Notes under the pieces: model-generated | What the model was told of the DNA's origin: nothing | Seen by the model: only the letters and a program-made list of their open reading frames with translations | The model's database searches: none | Program-made: the position numbers and the translations under genes | Shown: in pieces, positions 1 to 7,989 of the stretch | Layout: every line of letters begins with the position of its first letter | How positions within the stretch are numbered: position 1 is the stretch's first letter | NCBI GenBank assembly: GCA_949358305.1 | Contig: OX442314.1 | Coordinates: 45,702,581-45,766,580 of the forward strand | Source of the DNA: Strigamia acuminata | Lineage: Eukaryota > Arthropoda > Chilopoda > Geophilomorpha > Linotaeniidae | Reading direction: 5' to 3' | Length of the DNA: 64,000 bases

Positions 1-642
1 ATACACATACTCATGTGGTTTCTCTGGGTCCACCACATTTACCGACTCTGCCACTCGTGGGTCCCAAGGCACTCGTAGCTCTCGGGCGAAGTTGAGGTAG
101 GCCGGAGAAAAATCTCTCGTCCTCGAGACTGTTGTTCGTATGCTGAACGCGATCTCCCTCAAGTATTCATCCCACCTATTGTGGATGTCAGTGAATATGC
201 TTAGTGCATATTTAATGTCCCTGTTGAGTCGCTCAACGGGATTTGTTCTGGGATTGTAGGTCGAAGTATGTGACGCCACAATCCCGAATTTCTCACAAAA
301 CTTACCCCAAATTTTCGAGATAAATTGGGGTCCGTTATCGGATATAATTTTACGTGGAAATCCGTAACGTAACGCCACGTCGTAGATACATTCAACGATT
401 TTCTCTGCTGAAGGTCTAGCGACGGCGTACAACTCGGGCCAACGAGTTGCCACGTCCATTATAACGATAATGTACGCATTTTTATTTCCCGTAACGGGTT
501 TTGGGCCCATCACATCGACACTTAAACAATCAAAAGGCGCGTAAGGCCCTAAGAAAATAGTTTCGAATGGTGATTTACTCCTCGGCTTGCACGCTTGACA
601 TCGCTGACATTGGTGGACAAAAAGAGCAATATCTTTTTTCAT
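1..642 (-). pseudogene. Ty3/Gypsy-type integrase, 5' part, cut by window edge
   Basis: This is the N-terminal ~214 codons of the integrase seen in full at 14172-15485, shifted by 14843 and apparently identical. The ATG at 642-640 lies on the junction with the 7 kb unit, so everything that should precede integrase in pol (protease, reverse transcriptase, RNase H) is missing. A CxxC pair (HQCQRCQ) and the first two catalytic aspartates (SVDVMG, SDNGPQF) are visible. The C-terminal part lies left of the window. It shows that at least one more copy of the composite retroelement existed upstream. Confidence 0.85.
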
Positions 643-1073
643 GAATCTTTAGATAGCGAAGCACCCCTCCCCCTGACCGAACCGGCAGCCAGGCCCCTCC
701 CCCCGAGCGGTCGGCCCGCCAGCGTGCACCCGGGCCCGACCGGACCCAGTCGCAACAATGCCCCGCCGCCGACAATGTCCAACTTTGCGCAGCAACAAGC
801 CCCTCGTTTTTAGGCTCAACAAACAACAGCAACTCCCTCAGCTTTAGGCCTGCTCTGCAGCAGCTGACCAAATAATAACTTTGCAGAGCCTTTAGGCACA
901 GGGGGGCGGGGAAGCTGTTTTTTTTTTAGCATTAATTATAATTCCTGATATGGAAAATGGTTTAGCAAGTGAATTGAGGTGAGTGGCTTTTTGGGTTGAT
1001 CATTAACTTTAGCATTAATGTTTTTAGTTTTCATTGATTTTTGTTTTGTTAGTTGTTGGGGAATTAACGATAT

Positions 1074-1088
1074 CGCGGCTACGCCGCG
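1074..1088. other. Perfect GC hairpin inside first candidate intron
   Basis: CGCGGC-TAC-GCCGCG, a six-base-pair stem with a three-base loop, in otherwise AT-rich sequence. It recurs in every unit and stub (for example 8114-8128). Confidence 0.6.
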
Positions 1089-1605
1089 AAATCAGGCACG
1101 ACAGTTGATTTCACTGGCGCTTTTATTCATTTCCGTCTCCCAACGTTGAAAACACACATTTACAATTTATTTTCTTAGTTTTTCAGATGGTTTGCATTCC
1201 TTTAAACGGCTCTCCTTCTGCGGAACCTCGGGAAAGGTAGGTTTGTTGGATAATTCGATTTTTATTTCTTGATTTAATGCATTTTTTGTCTGATTTTCGC
1301 ACGATTTTTACATTATTTTTAAGGTCATTTGGACTGCCCAAATGGACTGCCCAAATGGACTGCCCAATATTTCAGATAAGTATTTTTTTTTTTTTTTTGG
1401 CGAATTGGTTCTTCGTGTTCTTTTCCATATCATTGTAGGTTCTTGTGAATGCCGCCATATTTACTTTTCTCGTTTTTTTTGCCATTTTAATGAAAATTTT
1501 TACAGAAATACTTGTTTATTTTTTTGCCCCAATATTTATATGCCTGGCGGATTTGGGGCCTGGGGATTGACCCGCTCCGGCATCGGGCAACGGGTCCAAT
1601 GGCGT

Positions 1606-1670
1606 GGCTCGGCTCGGCTCGGCTCGGCTCGGCTCGGCTCGGCTCGGCTCGGCTCGGCTCGGCTCGGCTC
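1606..1670 (+). repeat. GGCTC pentanucleotide run, 13 copies
   Basis: Thirteen perfect GGCTC copies followed by GAGAGC. Long SARLGSARLG reading frames across it arise from the repeat and are not genes. Confidence 0.95.
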
Positions 1671-2203
1671 GAGAGCGCCGCCACCGCCCGACACGGGCGC
1701 TGCCGGCGCGCTGCTCGTTACGGTGCATAGCAGGCGCGCAGGCCTATTTTTGTGTTCGCATTTCGTCTCTCCGTTTCCAGCTGGCCCTTTTCGTTCGGCG
1801 CTTCCCGGCGAGAAAGTATCGCACGTACGATGCCCGTTTACGCAGTGAGTAGGCTTTTTCTTTCTCGTCCCGGTGCGTTAGAAGGCGAGGTGGGTGAGAT
1901 TTTTGCTTTCTATTCCAGCAATTACGCGTACAGTTTGTTAGGGTTATCGTAAGGGTTATTGTGCTTGTTGTCTGCATCGTTCTTTTATCGTTTTTCTTTC
2001 TCGTTTCAGCTCCCGGACACGCCAAGCTGGGCCCAACGTCGCGGCAAAATCCTTCTCCGAGTGGAAGGTTTTTGTTGATTTGATTTTTATTTTTACTCAT
2101 TTATCGATTTATTGATGTTTCAGGTACTGGACACTCCAAGCTGGGTCCGAGGCAACATCGCAGGCAGGGGGCAGCAGGAATTCCTTCTCCATTCAACATC
2201 CAG

Positions 2204-2207
<4 letters not shown>

Positions 2208-2255
<48 letters not shown>

Positions 2256-2281
2256 TTCTTTTTCTTTTTTTTTTTCTTTCT
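2208..2281 (+). repeat. Long T-rich tract
   Basis: About 70 bases of T broken by a few C, directly after the donor-like GT at 2208. It recurs at about 17050 and 24089. Lysine-rich minus-strand frames here are artefacts. Homopolymer length is likely unreliable in the assembly. Confidence 0.9.
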
Positions 2282-2711
2282 CGCCGAGTAAGTATGAGCA
2301 CGCGAGGCGTTTTTGGGCTGTATTCATTGATTTTTGTTCTTTTTGCAGCTGGTTTCGACCACCCGACGACCCCCGCACACCCCCCGGACTACGCCACGGA
2401 CACGTGAGGTTGGATACGGCGAGTTTGGCCGATGAAAACTTTTTTTTTGGCCCAATTTTGGGTTTGGCCGCCATCTCGGGACTTCTGTCAGATAAGTGTC
2501 GTCTGATCTCGGTTTTAAATAAACTATCCACAATCTTTAGATAGTTTATTAAAAACTTAAATTTATATCTAGGATTTTCAAATGACGACTGCAGCTTGTT
2601 TCGACCGCCCAAAGGCCCCTGGACAGCCCCCGACTGCCCCCGACTGCCCCCGACTTTGGTGACACTAGAAGGTGAGGTGGCCTTTTTTTTGTTCTTTACT
2701 TCTAAGCTTTT

Positions 2712-3090
2712 TTGGCGTAAAAAGTGCATTTTTGGGCAGGAAAATTGCAATTTTTGGTAAAAAAAATTGCATTTTTGGTGAGGAAAGTGCACTTTTGAAG
2801 GAAAAAGAATGCATTTTGGTGTGGAAGGTTACATTCTCCGAAAGGAAAATTGCATTTTTGGGCAGGAAAATTGCATTTTTGGTGCGGAAATTGCATTTTT
2901 TGTGAGGATAATTACAATTTTTGGGAGGAAAATTGCATTTTCCTCCCAATTGCAGTTTTTTGGCCTAATTTTGGGTTTTTTTTCCCACCTTTTTCCGATT
3001 TTGGCAATTTTTCGTGCTTTCCAGGAACCAAAAATGCACTTTTTAGGCCGAAAATGCATTTTCGGTTCCCAACCGTGCACTTTTAGTTGA
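2712..3090. repeat. AT-rich minisatellite built on GGAAAATTGCATTTTTGG
   Basis: Degenerate tandem words of roughly 20-25 bases around GGAAAATTGCATTTTTGG, about a dozen copies. Open frames on both strands are products of the repeat. It recurs at about 17554-17932 and 24593-24971. Confidence 0.85.
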
Positions 3091-3449
3091 TTATCTAATC
3101 GTTTTTTGGCTTTGAACGAGTTGATTCTAGCAAATGTTGAGCATGCACAGTTCTGAGTGTTCTGGAATCAAGTTCTGTTGATTGCAGGACTAGTTGGCCA
3201 ATAATATCTTATCAGGAAATGAATGTATTAGTACACTCGTTTCCTGATAAGAAATCATTCGGATAAACTTAAGTCTTTGCAATAAAAGTTTACCAAAGAA
3301 TCAACCCCAAACGTGGAGTATGAGAAAGAATCGGTTTTTCAATAATCCGCTTCTAAAAAACACGACACGTTTCCATCTGAGAAATTCGAGAGAATCGATT
3401 TTTCGATTTGAAATTGAATGGGCCAAAAAATAAATTTTTACTTCGAAAA

Positions 3450-3797
3450 TTGAATATTTTAGTTGGAAAAATGAATTTTTGTCTAAAAAAAATGAATTTT
3501 TCGTCTAAAGAAATGAACTTTTCGTCTAAAAAGTGAATTTTTCGATCAAAAAATGAATTTTTCGATCAAAAAAATGAATTTTTCGATAAAAAAATGAATT
3601 TTTCGATAAAAAAAATGAATTTTTCGTCTAAAAAAATGAATTTTTCGTCTAAAAAGTGAATTTTTCGATCAAAAAATGAATTTTTCGATAAAAAAAAATG
3701 AATTTTTCGATAAAAAAATGAATTTTTCGATAAAAAAATGAATTTTCCGATAAAAAAAATGAATTTTTCGTCTAAAGAAATGAATTTTTCGTCTAAA
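3450..3797. repeat. AT-rich minisatellite built on ATGAATTTTTCG
   Basis: About 17 tandem copies of an 18-21 base word, AATGAATTTTTCGATAAAA or the same with TCGTCTAAAA. The two endings alternate in blocks. It recurs at about 18292-18639 and 25331-25678. Confidence 0.9.
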
Positions 3798-3818
3798 ACC
3801 ACCGGCAGTATTGCCATT

Positions 3819-4037
3819 TCATTGAGCAACCATTATAACACGATTCACTTCAGTATTAGAATCGTTTCCTAAAGGAAGTCCTCTATTCGGTGCATACGGA
3901 GTCATTCTCTTAACCATTCGAATGCAATCGATAATCGGGCAAACAGATGCGCAGAGTGTGCAACCCGTGCACTTGTCAGTTGCCCATTTTTTGAGATGGC
4001 GGGTGACGTATCCAGAGTTTTCATGTCTTTTTGACAA
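3819..4037 (-). pseudogene. DPYD-like C-terminal 4Fe-4S exon, unit 1
   Basis: The frame contains [12 protein letters not shown] followed by [12 protein letters not shown] and NRGLPLG. This is the ending of dihydropyrimidine dehydrogenase, the enzyme that reduces uracil and thymine; in that family this stretch binds one of the C-terminal [4Fe-4S] clusters. All four cluster cysteines and a natural stop are present. There is no in-frame ATG (the frame opens with TTG), and I see no clear acceptor upstream. No other DPYD exon is recognisable, so this is a last exon or a captured fragment, not a gene. The stop lies next to the ATGAATTTTTCG minisatellite. Confidence 0.75.
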
Positions 4038-4132
4038 CCGTAAGTGCTTCCAATTGACTTCTAAGCTCGCAAATAATAATTTAGACTAATCGAACGTTCG
4101 TTTTCAATGCACAAAATGCAGCCAATGTCTGT

Positions 4133-4501
4133 ATGGTCAATCGGATGGCTGCGACTTCCCGTCGCTGTAAATTCAGGCGCTCATCAAAACCTGCGATTCC
4201 CGTTCGTGCGACTAAAACTTCTTTTGTTCGAGAAGCAATTCAGGTTATGGAACGAGATGGCCAGGCGATGATAGACAAAATCGCCAAAAGACAAAGACAG
4301 AGACAGAAGAAAAAAATAAAATTGAATAGTGTTTCATCTGCGAACAACCCAAGCACATCCAGACGGTTTCTGCCGTATTTGAATCCGATGATTGCGTCAA
4401 CAAGAACAGTTATTCTACGACAGAAAAAAATCGAAAAAGATTATCATGACCAACCCACCGAATGTCTCATCACTGGCAAACAAGTGTTTCGATATCTATA
4501 A
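4133..4501 (+). CDS. Small basic hypothetical protein, unit 1
   Basis: 122 codons from ATG, rich in Arg and Lys, with a mid-protein basic stretch (KRQRQRQKKKIK at about residues 52-63). No family recognised and no membrane segment. Upstream codons are also open, so this could be a 3' exon. An AATAAA follows about 10 bases after the stop. It faces 4444-4743 and the two frames overlap tail to tail. The frame is intact in all three units, but the units are too similar for that to show selection. Confidence 0.4.
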   Translation: MVNRMAATSRRCKFRRSSKPAIPVRATKTSFVREAIQVMERDGQAMIDKIAKRQRQRQKKKIKLNSVSSANNPSTSRRFLPYLNPMIASTRTVILRQKKIEKDYHDQPTECLITGKQVFRYL

Positions 4502-4743
4502 TCAGTTGGAAATAAATTCACATATTTATTGTTCACCAATTCTGGATTTTTTCTCATTTCTTGCTCATCAATTCTGCAGTTTTGTGATCGTCTGCTATCC
4601 TGCACATTGAAGCTGCGATATACGCATTGGGATACCAAAATTCGTCTCAGGTTTTCGTGAAACTCCGGTCGAGGTACGTAGTCAGCATTCGGGTATAGAG
4701 AAAACGTGGATTTCCTGGTGTTGAGATTTCCAAGCTGACCCAT
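4444..4743 (-). CDS. Small hypothetical protein, convergent partner, unit 1
   Basis: 99 codons from the first ATG (4743). The N-terminal half reads like a normal protein (LYPNADYVPRPEFHENLRRI). The last ~20 residues only mirror the opposite ORF, so the true end may be earlier. A minus-strand AATAAA lies at about 4527 inside the frame, close to the plus-strand AATAAA at about 4511. Family not recognised; it may be an exon of a larger minus-strand gene. Confidence 0.35.
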   Translation of the reverse strand: MGQLGNLNTRKSTFSLYPNADYVPRPEFHENLRRILVSQCVYRSFNVQDSRRSQNCRIDEQEMRKNPELVNNKYVNLFPTDYRYRNTCLPVMRHSVGWS

Positions 4744-4992
4744 GCAAAACAAGAATTTATTGATAAATATTACTTTATATTTGGACGAATTTCTAAAGAA
4801 AATTTTACTTTTTGAATTAATTTCATCGAAGAAACAAATAATTCACAAGTTTAGGGAATGGTTCTGTTTTCGCGATGTGAATGGGAATACGGTGTATAAA
4901 CAGCATTTTTTGTACAGAAAAATAAAAAAAACTGGTATTTATTTTGACTCAATATAACTAGGTCTAACAAATAGCAAATATTGTTTTTGCAG

Positions 4993-5139
4993 CACCAAGA
5001 TGTCGGTGCCACTAATCCTCACGCTCCTTCCAATCGGCCAACACGTCGCTTTATTCATTTTTACCAAGAGATGGCGCAAAATTCAACTTCACATCGGGTT
5101 TTACTCTCACCCTGCAACCTCATGTTTTCCATTCGCTAG
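4993..5139 (+). other. Exon-like open segment after a TTTTTGCAG acceptor, unit 1
   Basis: A good acceptor (TTTTTGCAG at 4984-4992) is followed by 48 open codons ending in TAG. A second frame from the ATG inside it is also open for a similar length. No homology recognised. It recurs at about 19835-19981 and 26874-27020. Confidence 0.25.
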
Positions 5140-5242
5140 CTAATACCCACTGCGCGCTTGAGAAAATCATTTCACATTTGTTTGCCGAAAAATATGAATT
5201 GGGGTATGATCTGACGTTCAATATTGCCACTTCTAAACTTAC

Positions 5243-5355
5243 CTTTGACTTTTGTTTTGTAGTTTGCTGATCTGTAAGATCCATAAGTCTATTCAAGGCT
5301 CCGTGATCTTCAGTGCCGCAGCACGAAAACATTGTGGCCAAATCATAACCAACTG
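5243..5355 (-). other. Isolated coding-type exon, unit 1
   Basis: On the minus strand an acceptor (TTCATTTTCAG) precedes 113 bases that stay open and end in AAG before a consensus donor GTAAGT. The reading includes MFSCCGTEDHGALNRLMDL and then a Gln/Lys-rich end. It is a textbook internal exon, but I recognise neither family nor neighbouring exons. It may belong to the same captured host locus as the DPYD-like exon. Confidence 0.45.
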
Positions 5356-5667
5356 CTGAAAATGAAGACATAAATGAAATTCTCACTAGATTACTGTAAG
5401 AAAGTGAGAGCATAGATCAATATTATTTATGAAAAGTATGTTCCTAATGTTTGATTTAATTTTAATTTTAGAATAAGTTGTATTTGGATGTGGATTAATG
5501 ATTTCTATCAGCATAAAGTCAGTGATTGATTGCAAAACAAACATTTTTCGCACACTCAGCTTGAACTCGTTACTTTTCAAATCCAAAATGACGAGTAAAC
5601 AACAGTCGGTGTGATTATTCGAGTTTATTTTATTCGTGTTTGAAGACACAAGCTGATGCACGTTGGT

Positions 5668-5860
5668 GCAAACCCATTCAAATGCCAGGTATGTTTAAGG
5701 AAAAACCCATTGACGTGTCATTTGTGGGCTTATTCTTTCGTTGAAACTTGGGATTTAAAAAAAAAATCATTCTAGAACCCATACACGAGAAAAACCATTT
5801 AAGTGTCGCTTGTGTAGTTATTCATGCATTCGAAATGGGCAATTAGAAAGACAAAGCTAG
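5668..5860 (+). pseudogene. Decayed C2H2 zinc-finger relic, unit 1
   Basis: Two degenerate fingers. The first reads FKCQVC, then a damaged finger ending at an in-frame TAG (5772-5774). The second reads THTREKPFKCRLCSYSC, then IRNGQLERQ and a stop in place of the zinc-binding histidines. It resembles the intact fingers 500 bases downstream, so it is likely a dead tandem duplicate. It recurs at 20510-20702 and 27549-27741. Confidence 0.7.
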
Positions 5861-6328
5861 GCATACAAGAGAAAAACAATTTAATTAACAATTAAATTGT
5901 GCATTTAAATTTTTTAATTTAAATATCATTCTTTTTTCAAACTCATAAATTTAGAATACGGTACTGAAAATTCGTGTCGATTCGTGTTTTTGTGAGAAAT
6001 GGGAATAGCTGGAGCCTCTGGGATGCTCGCCTGGATATTTGCTAGCGTCAAAGAGAAGAAATCATTTTTTATAAATGTTTAGAAAACATCAAAAGTGACC
6101 CGGGAGTTTGAGGCAGAAGGGAATTTGTTTTTGCTCGGTATTGCTGTAAGGATATGGGGGAAAAGTGCACTTTTTCACTTGACTACTTGCTTATAAAATA
6201 AACCAATAATATTTGAATTCTTTTAATTTCAGAATGTTTATTTCCGATGTGATTGAGTGATATCCTATCTGTCAGTTTACGAAGCAAACGTTTTATACAC
6301 GGATCTTGGAGTCTCGTTAATATTCAAA

Positions 6329-7063
6329 ATGGAGAGGAAACAAGAGCGTTACAGTTGCAATCTATGTGATTATTCGTGCTCATTTTATTCAGTTTTGAAG
6401 AATCACATGCTTATACATACGGGTGAAAAACCCTTCAAATGCCAAATGTGTTCAATTTCTTTTAGGCTTAAAGGAAAATTAGTTATCCACATGCGAACTC
6501 ACACAGGTGAAAAACCATTCAAGTGCCATTTATGTGATTATTCTTGTATTGAAAGTGGAAATTTAAAAAAGCATATTGCAACTCACACAGGTGAAAAACC
6601 ATTCAAGTGCCATTTGTGTGATTATTCTTGTATTCAAAGTGGAAATTTAAAAAACCATATTGCAACTCATACAGGTGAAAAACCATTCAAGTGCCATCTT
6701 TGTACTTATTCCTGTATTGAAAGTGGGGTTTTAAGAAGACATATTGCAACTCATACGGGTGAAAAACCATTCAAGTGCCATCTTTGTGCTTATTCCTGTA
6801 TTACAAGTGGGGATTTAAGAAAACATATTGCAACTCATACGGGTGAAAAACCATTCAAGTGCCATCTTTGTGCTTATTCCTGTGTTAGAAATGGGGATTT
6901 AAAAACTCATTTGTTAATACATACGGGTGAAAAACCATTCAAGTGTCATTTATGTGATTACGCCAGTATTAAAAGTTGTAATTTAAAAAAAGCATATTGC
7001 AACTCACACTTGAAAAAAACCATTCAAGTGCCATCATTGTGGTTATTTCTGTGCGCATTGTAA
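6329..7063 (+). CDS. C2H2 zinc-finger protein, frameshifted C-terminus, unit 1
   Basis: Probable DNA-binding nuclear protein. The first in-frame ATG is 6329, after an acceptor-like TTTTAATTTCAG at about 6233. Of 244 codons, seven complete fingers follow, joined by TGEKPFKC linkers. In all but the second, the usual core Phe is Cys (CDYSC or CAYSC). Helix positions -1, 3 and 6 vary between fingers (for example E/N/K, Q/N/N, E/V/R, T/D/K, R/D/T) while the framework hardly changes. The eighth finger runs into an A-rich frameshift near 6988. In the next frame zinc-finger residues resume (CHHCGYFCAHC) up to about 7112, after an in-frame TGA. AATAAA lies at 7141. Either a young pseudogene or a shortened functional protein. 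Confidence 0.75.
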   Translation: MERKQERYSCNLCDYSCSFYSVLKNHMLIHTGEKPFKCQMCSISFRLKGKLVIHMRTHTGEKPFKCHLCDYSCIESGNLKKHIATHTGEKPFKCHLCDYSCIQSGNLKNHIATHTGEKPFKCHLCTYSCIESGVLRRHIATHTGEKPFKCHLCAYSCITSGDLRKHIATHTGEKPFKCHLCAYSCVRNGDLKTHLLIHTGEKPFKCHLCDYASIKSCNLKKAYCNSHLKKTIQVPSLWLFLCAL

Positions 7064-7371
7064 TACTTTGAAAAAACATTTAACAAAGCATAACAAAAAT
7101 GCAGAAAAGTGAAAATTTGTTTCAATTTGTGTTTCCATAAAATAAAACGTGTTGTGATTGTAAATTTTTCTAACTGCATTTTTATGAGATGATGTTCTTA
7201 ATTTTTGAAATTTATATTTTGTTTTTACTCGTATTATAAGGTGAGGCCCAAAATATTATGAACACATGGGATTTGTTTGTTTTGATATCATCTCGTCGTT
7301 TTATGGTTTTCTAACCTATTCCAATCGCTTTTTTTACATTAAAATAACCAAGTTAAAGCTGCGTCTGCAGG

Positions 7372-7541
7372 CCACCAGGTGGCGCTCCGACCCAGCCGTC
7401 CAGGGGGCGCTGGGGGCGTTTTCATCAACGGCACGCCACCAGCGCTTCCTGGACGACTCGATATGGCGCCACCTAGTGCTCATTAAAATCGATAACGCGC
7501 CACCAGCGCCCCCTTCCCTGGATGCCGTGGGTGCGCCACCT
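7372..7541. promoter_or_regulatory. Cluster of CTCF-type motifs, unit 1
   Basis: The CTCF core AGGTGGCGC occurs at 7377-7385 (+, within CCACCAGGTGGCGCTC), 7466-7474 (-, within CACTAGGTGGCGCCA) and 7533-7541 (-). AGGGGGCGC is at 7402-7410 (+), and GGTGGCGC at 7497-7504 (-). Five matches in 170 bases of otherwise AT-rich sequence is far above expectation. CTCF binds this core to make insulators and loop anchors; binding here is inferred. The cluster sits between the zinc-finger gene and the next unit. Confidence 0.6.
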
Positions 7542-7572
7542 GCAGGGATCAAACACAACTAAATGCCGACGA

Positions 7573-7652
7573 CCAATCGTGACACACTTAAATATCACAT
7601 GACAAAGCCAATTTCAGCCAATTGCATGGCAAAGAAATCGGCTTTATCCAAT
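7573..7652 (+). promoter_or_regulatory. Four CCAAT boxes before stub A
   Basis: CCAAT at 7573, 7608, 7618 and 7648, all on the plus strand, just before the GC-rich start of the next unit (CCCCTCCCCC words). Multiple CCAAT boxes are typical of NF-Y-type promoters. If real, this drives the candidate spliced unit that starts in the following repeat. Units fused directly to integrase lack it. Confidence 0.4.
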
Positions 7653-7989
7653 CGCAATGCAAAGAAAGAGACCTTTCGCCTAGAATCTTTAGATAGCGAA
7701 GCACCCCTCCCCCTGACCGAACCGGCAGCCAGGCCCCTCCCCCCGAGCGGTCGGCCCGCCAGCGTGCACCCGGGCCCGACCGGACCCAGTCGCAACAATG
7801 CCCCGCCGCCGACAATGTCCAACTTTGCGCAGCAACAAGCCCCTCGTTTTTAGGCTCAACAAACAACAGCAACTCCCTCAGCTTTAGGCCTGCTCTGCAG
7901 CAGCTGACCAAATAATAACTTTGCAGAGCCTTTAGGCACAGGGGGGCGGGGAAGCTGTTTTTTTTTTAGCATTAATTATAATTCCTGAT

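Larger units (their letters stand above)
950..2671 (+). other. Candidate spliced transcription unit with duplicated exon-like modules, copy 1
   Basis: Several short segments are bounded by good splice signals: 950-978 (donor GTGAGT), 1187-1236 (acceptor TTTTTCAG, donor GTAGGT), 1781-1844 (TTTCCAG / GTGAGT), 1919-1948 (ATTCCAG / GTAAGG), 2010-2067, 2124-2207, 2349-2403 and 2595-2671. Modules 2010-2067 and 2124-2207 look paralogous (both read DTPSW and end with a CTTCTC word). So do 2349-2403 and 2595-2671 (both start LVST and are proline/arginine rich). Joining the first two modules from the ATG at 950 hits a stop soon; an ATG at 1187 is another possible start. Two frames stay open through 1781-2207, so the protein, if any, is undecided. 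No family recognised; it could be a noncoding RNA. A GC-rich stretch lies before it. Confidence 0.4.
643..7682. repeat. 7.04 kb tandem unit, copy 1 (array A)
   Basis: Starts at GAATCTTTAGATAGCGAAGC and ends just before the same words recur at 7683. It matches 15486-22524 and 22525-29563 almost base for base, at offsets +14843 falling to +14842 after the GGCTC run, then +7039. I saw few differences: the GGCTC count, G4046 against C18888, and A6673 against G21515. At both substitutions this copy agrees with copy 3 (22525-29563) and differs from copy 2. The left neighbour is truncated integrase, so this copy lacks the CCAAT-rich segment that precedes internal units. Confidence 0.9.

Noticed and set aside
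1606-1670. GGCTC run as telomeric or coding repeat
   Set aside because: It is internal to each unit, does not match known telomere repeats, varies in length, and reads through in several frames.
2193-2792. Minus-strand 199-codon lysine-rich protein
   Set aside because: Made of the poly(T) tract and minisatellite read backwards; plus-strand splice signals explain the conserved parts better.
3450-3797. Possible CRISPR-like array of regularly spaced repeats
   Set aside because: The words are contiguous and degenerate with no unique spacers, and the genome is eukaryotic.
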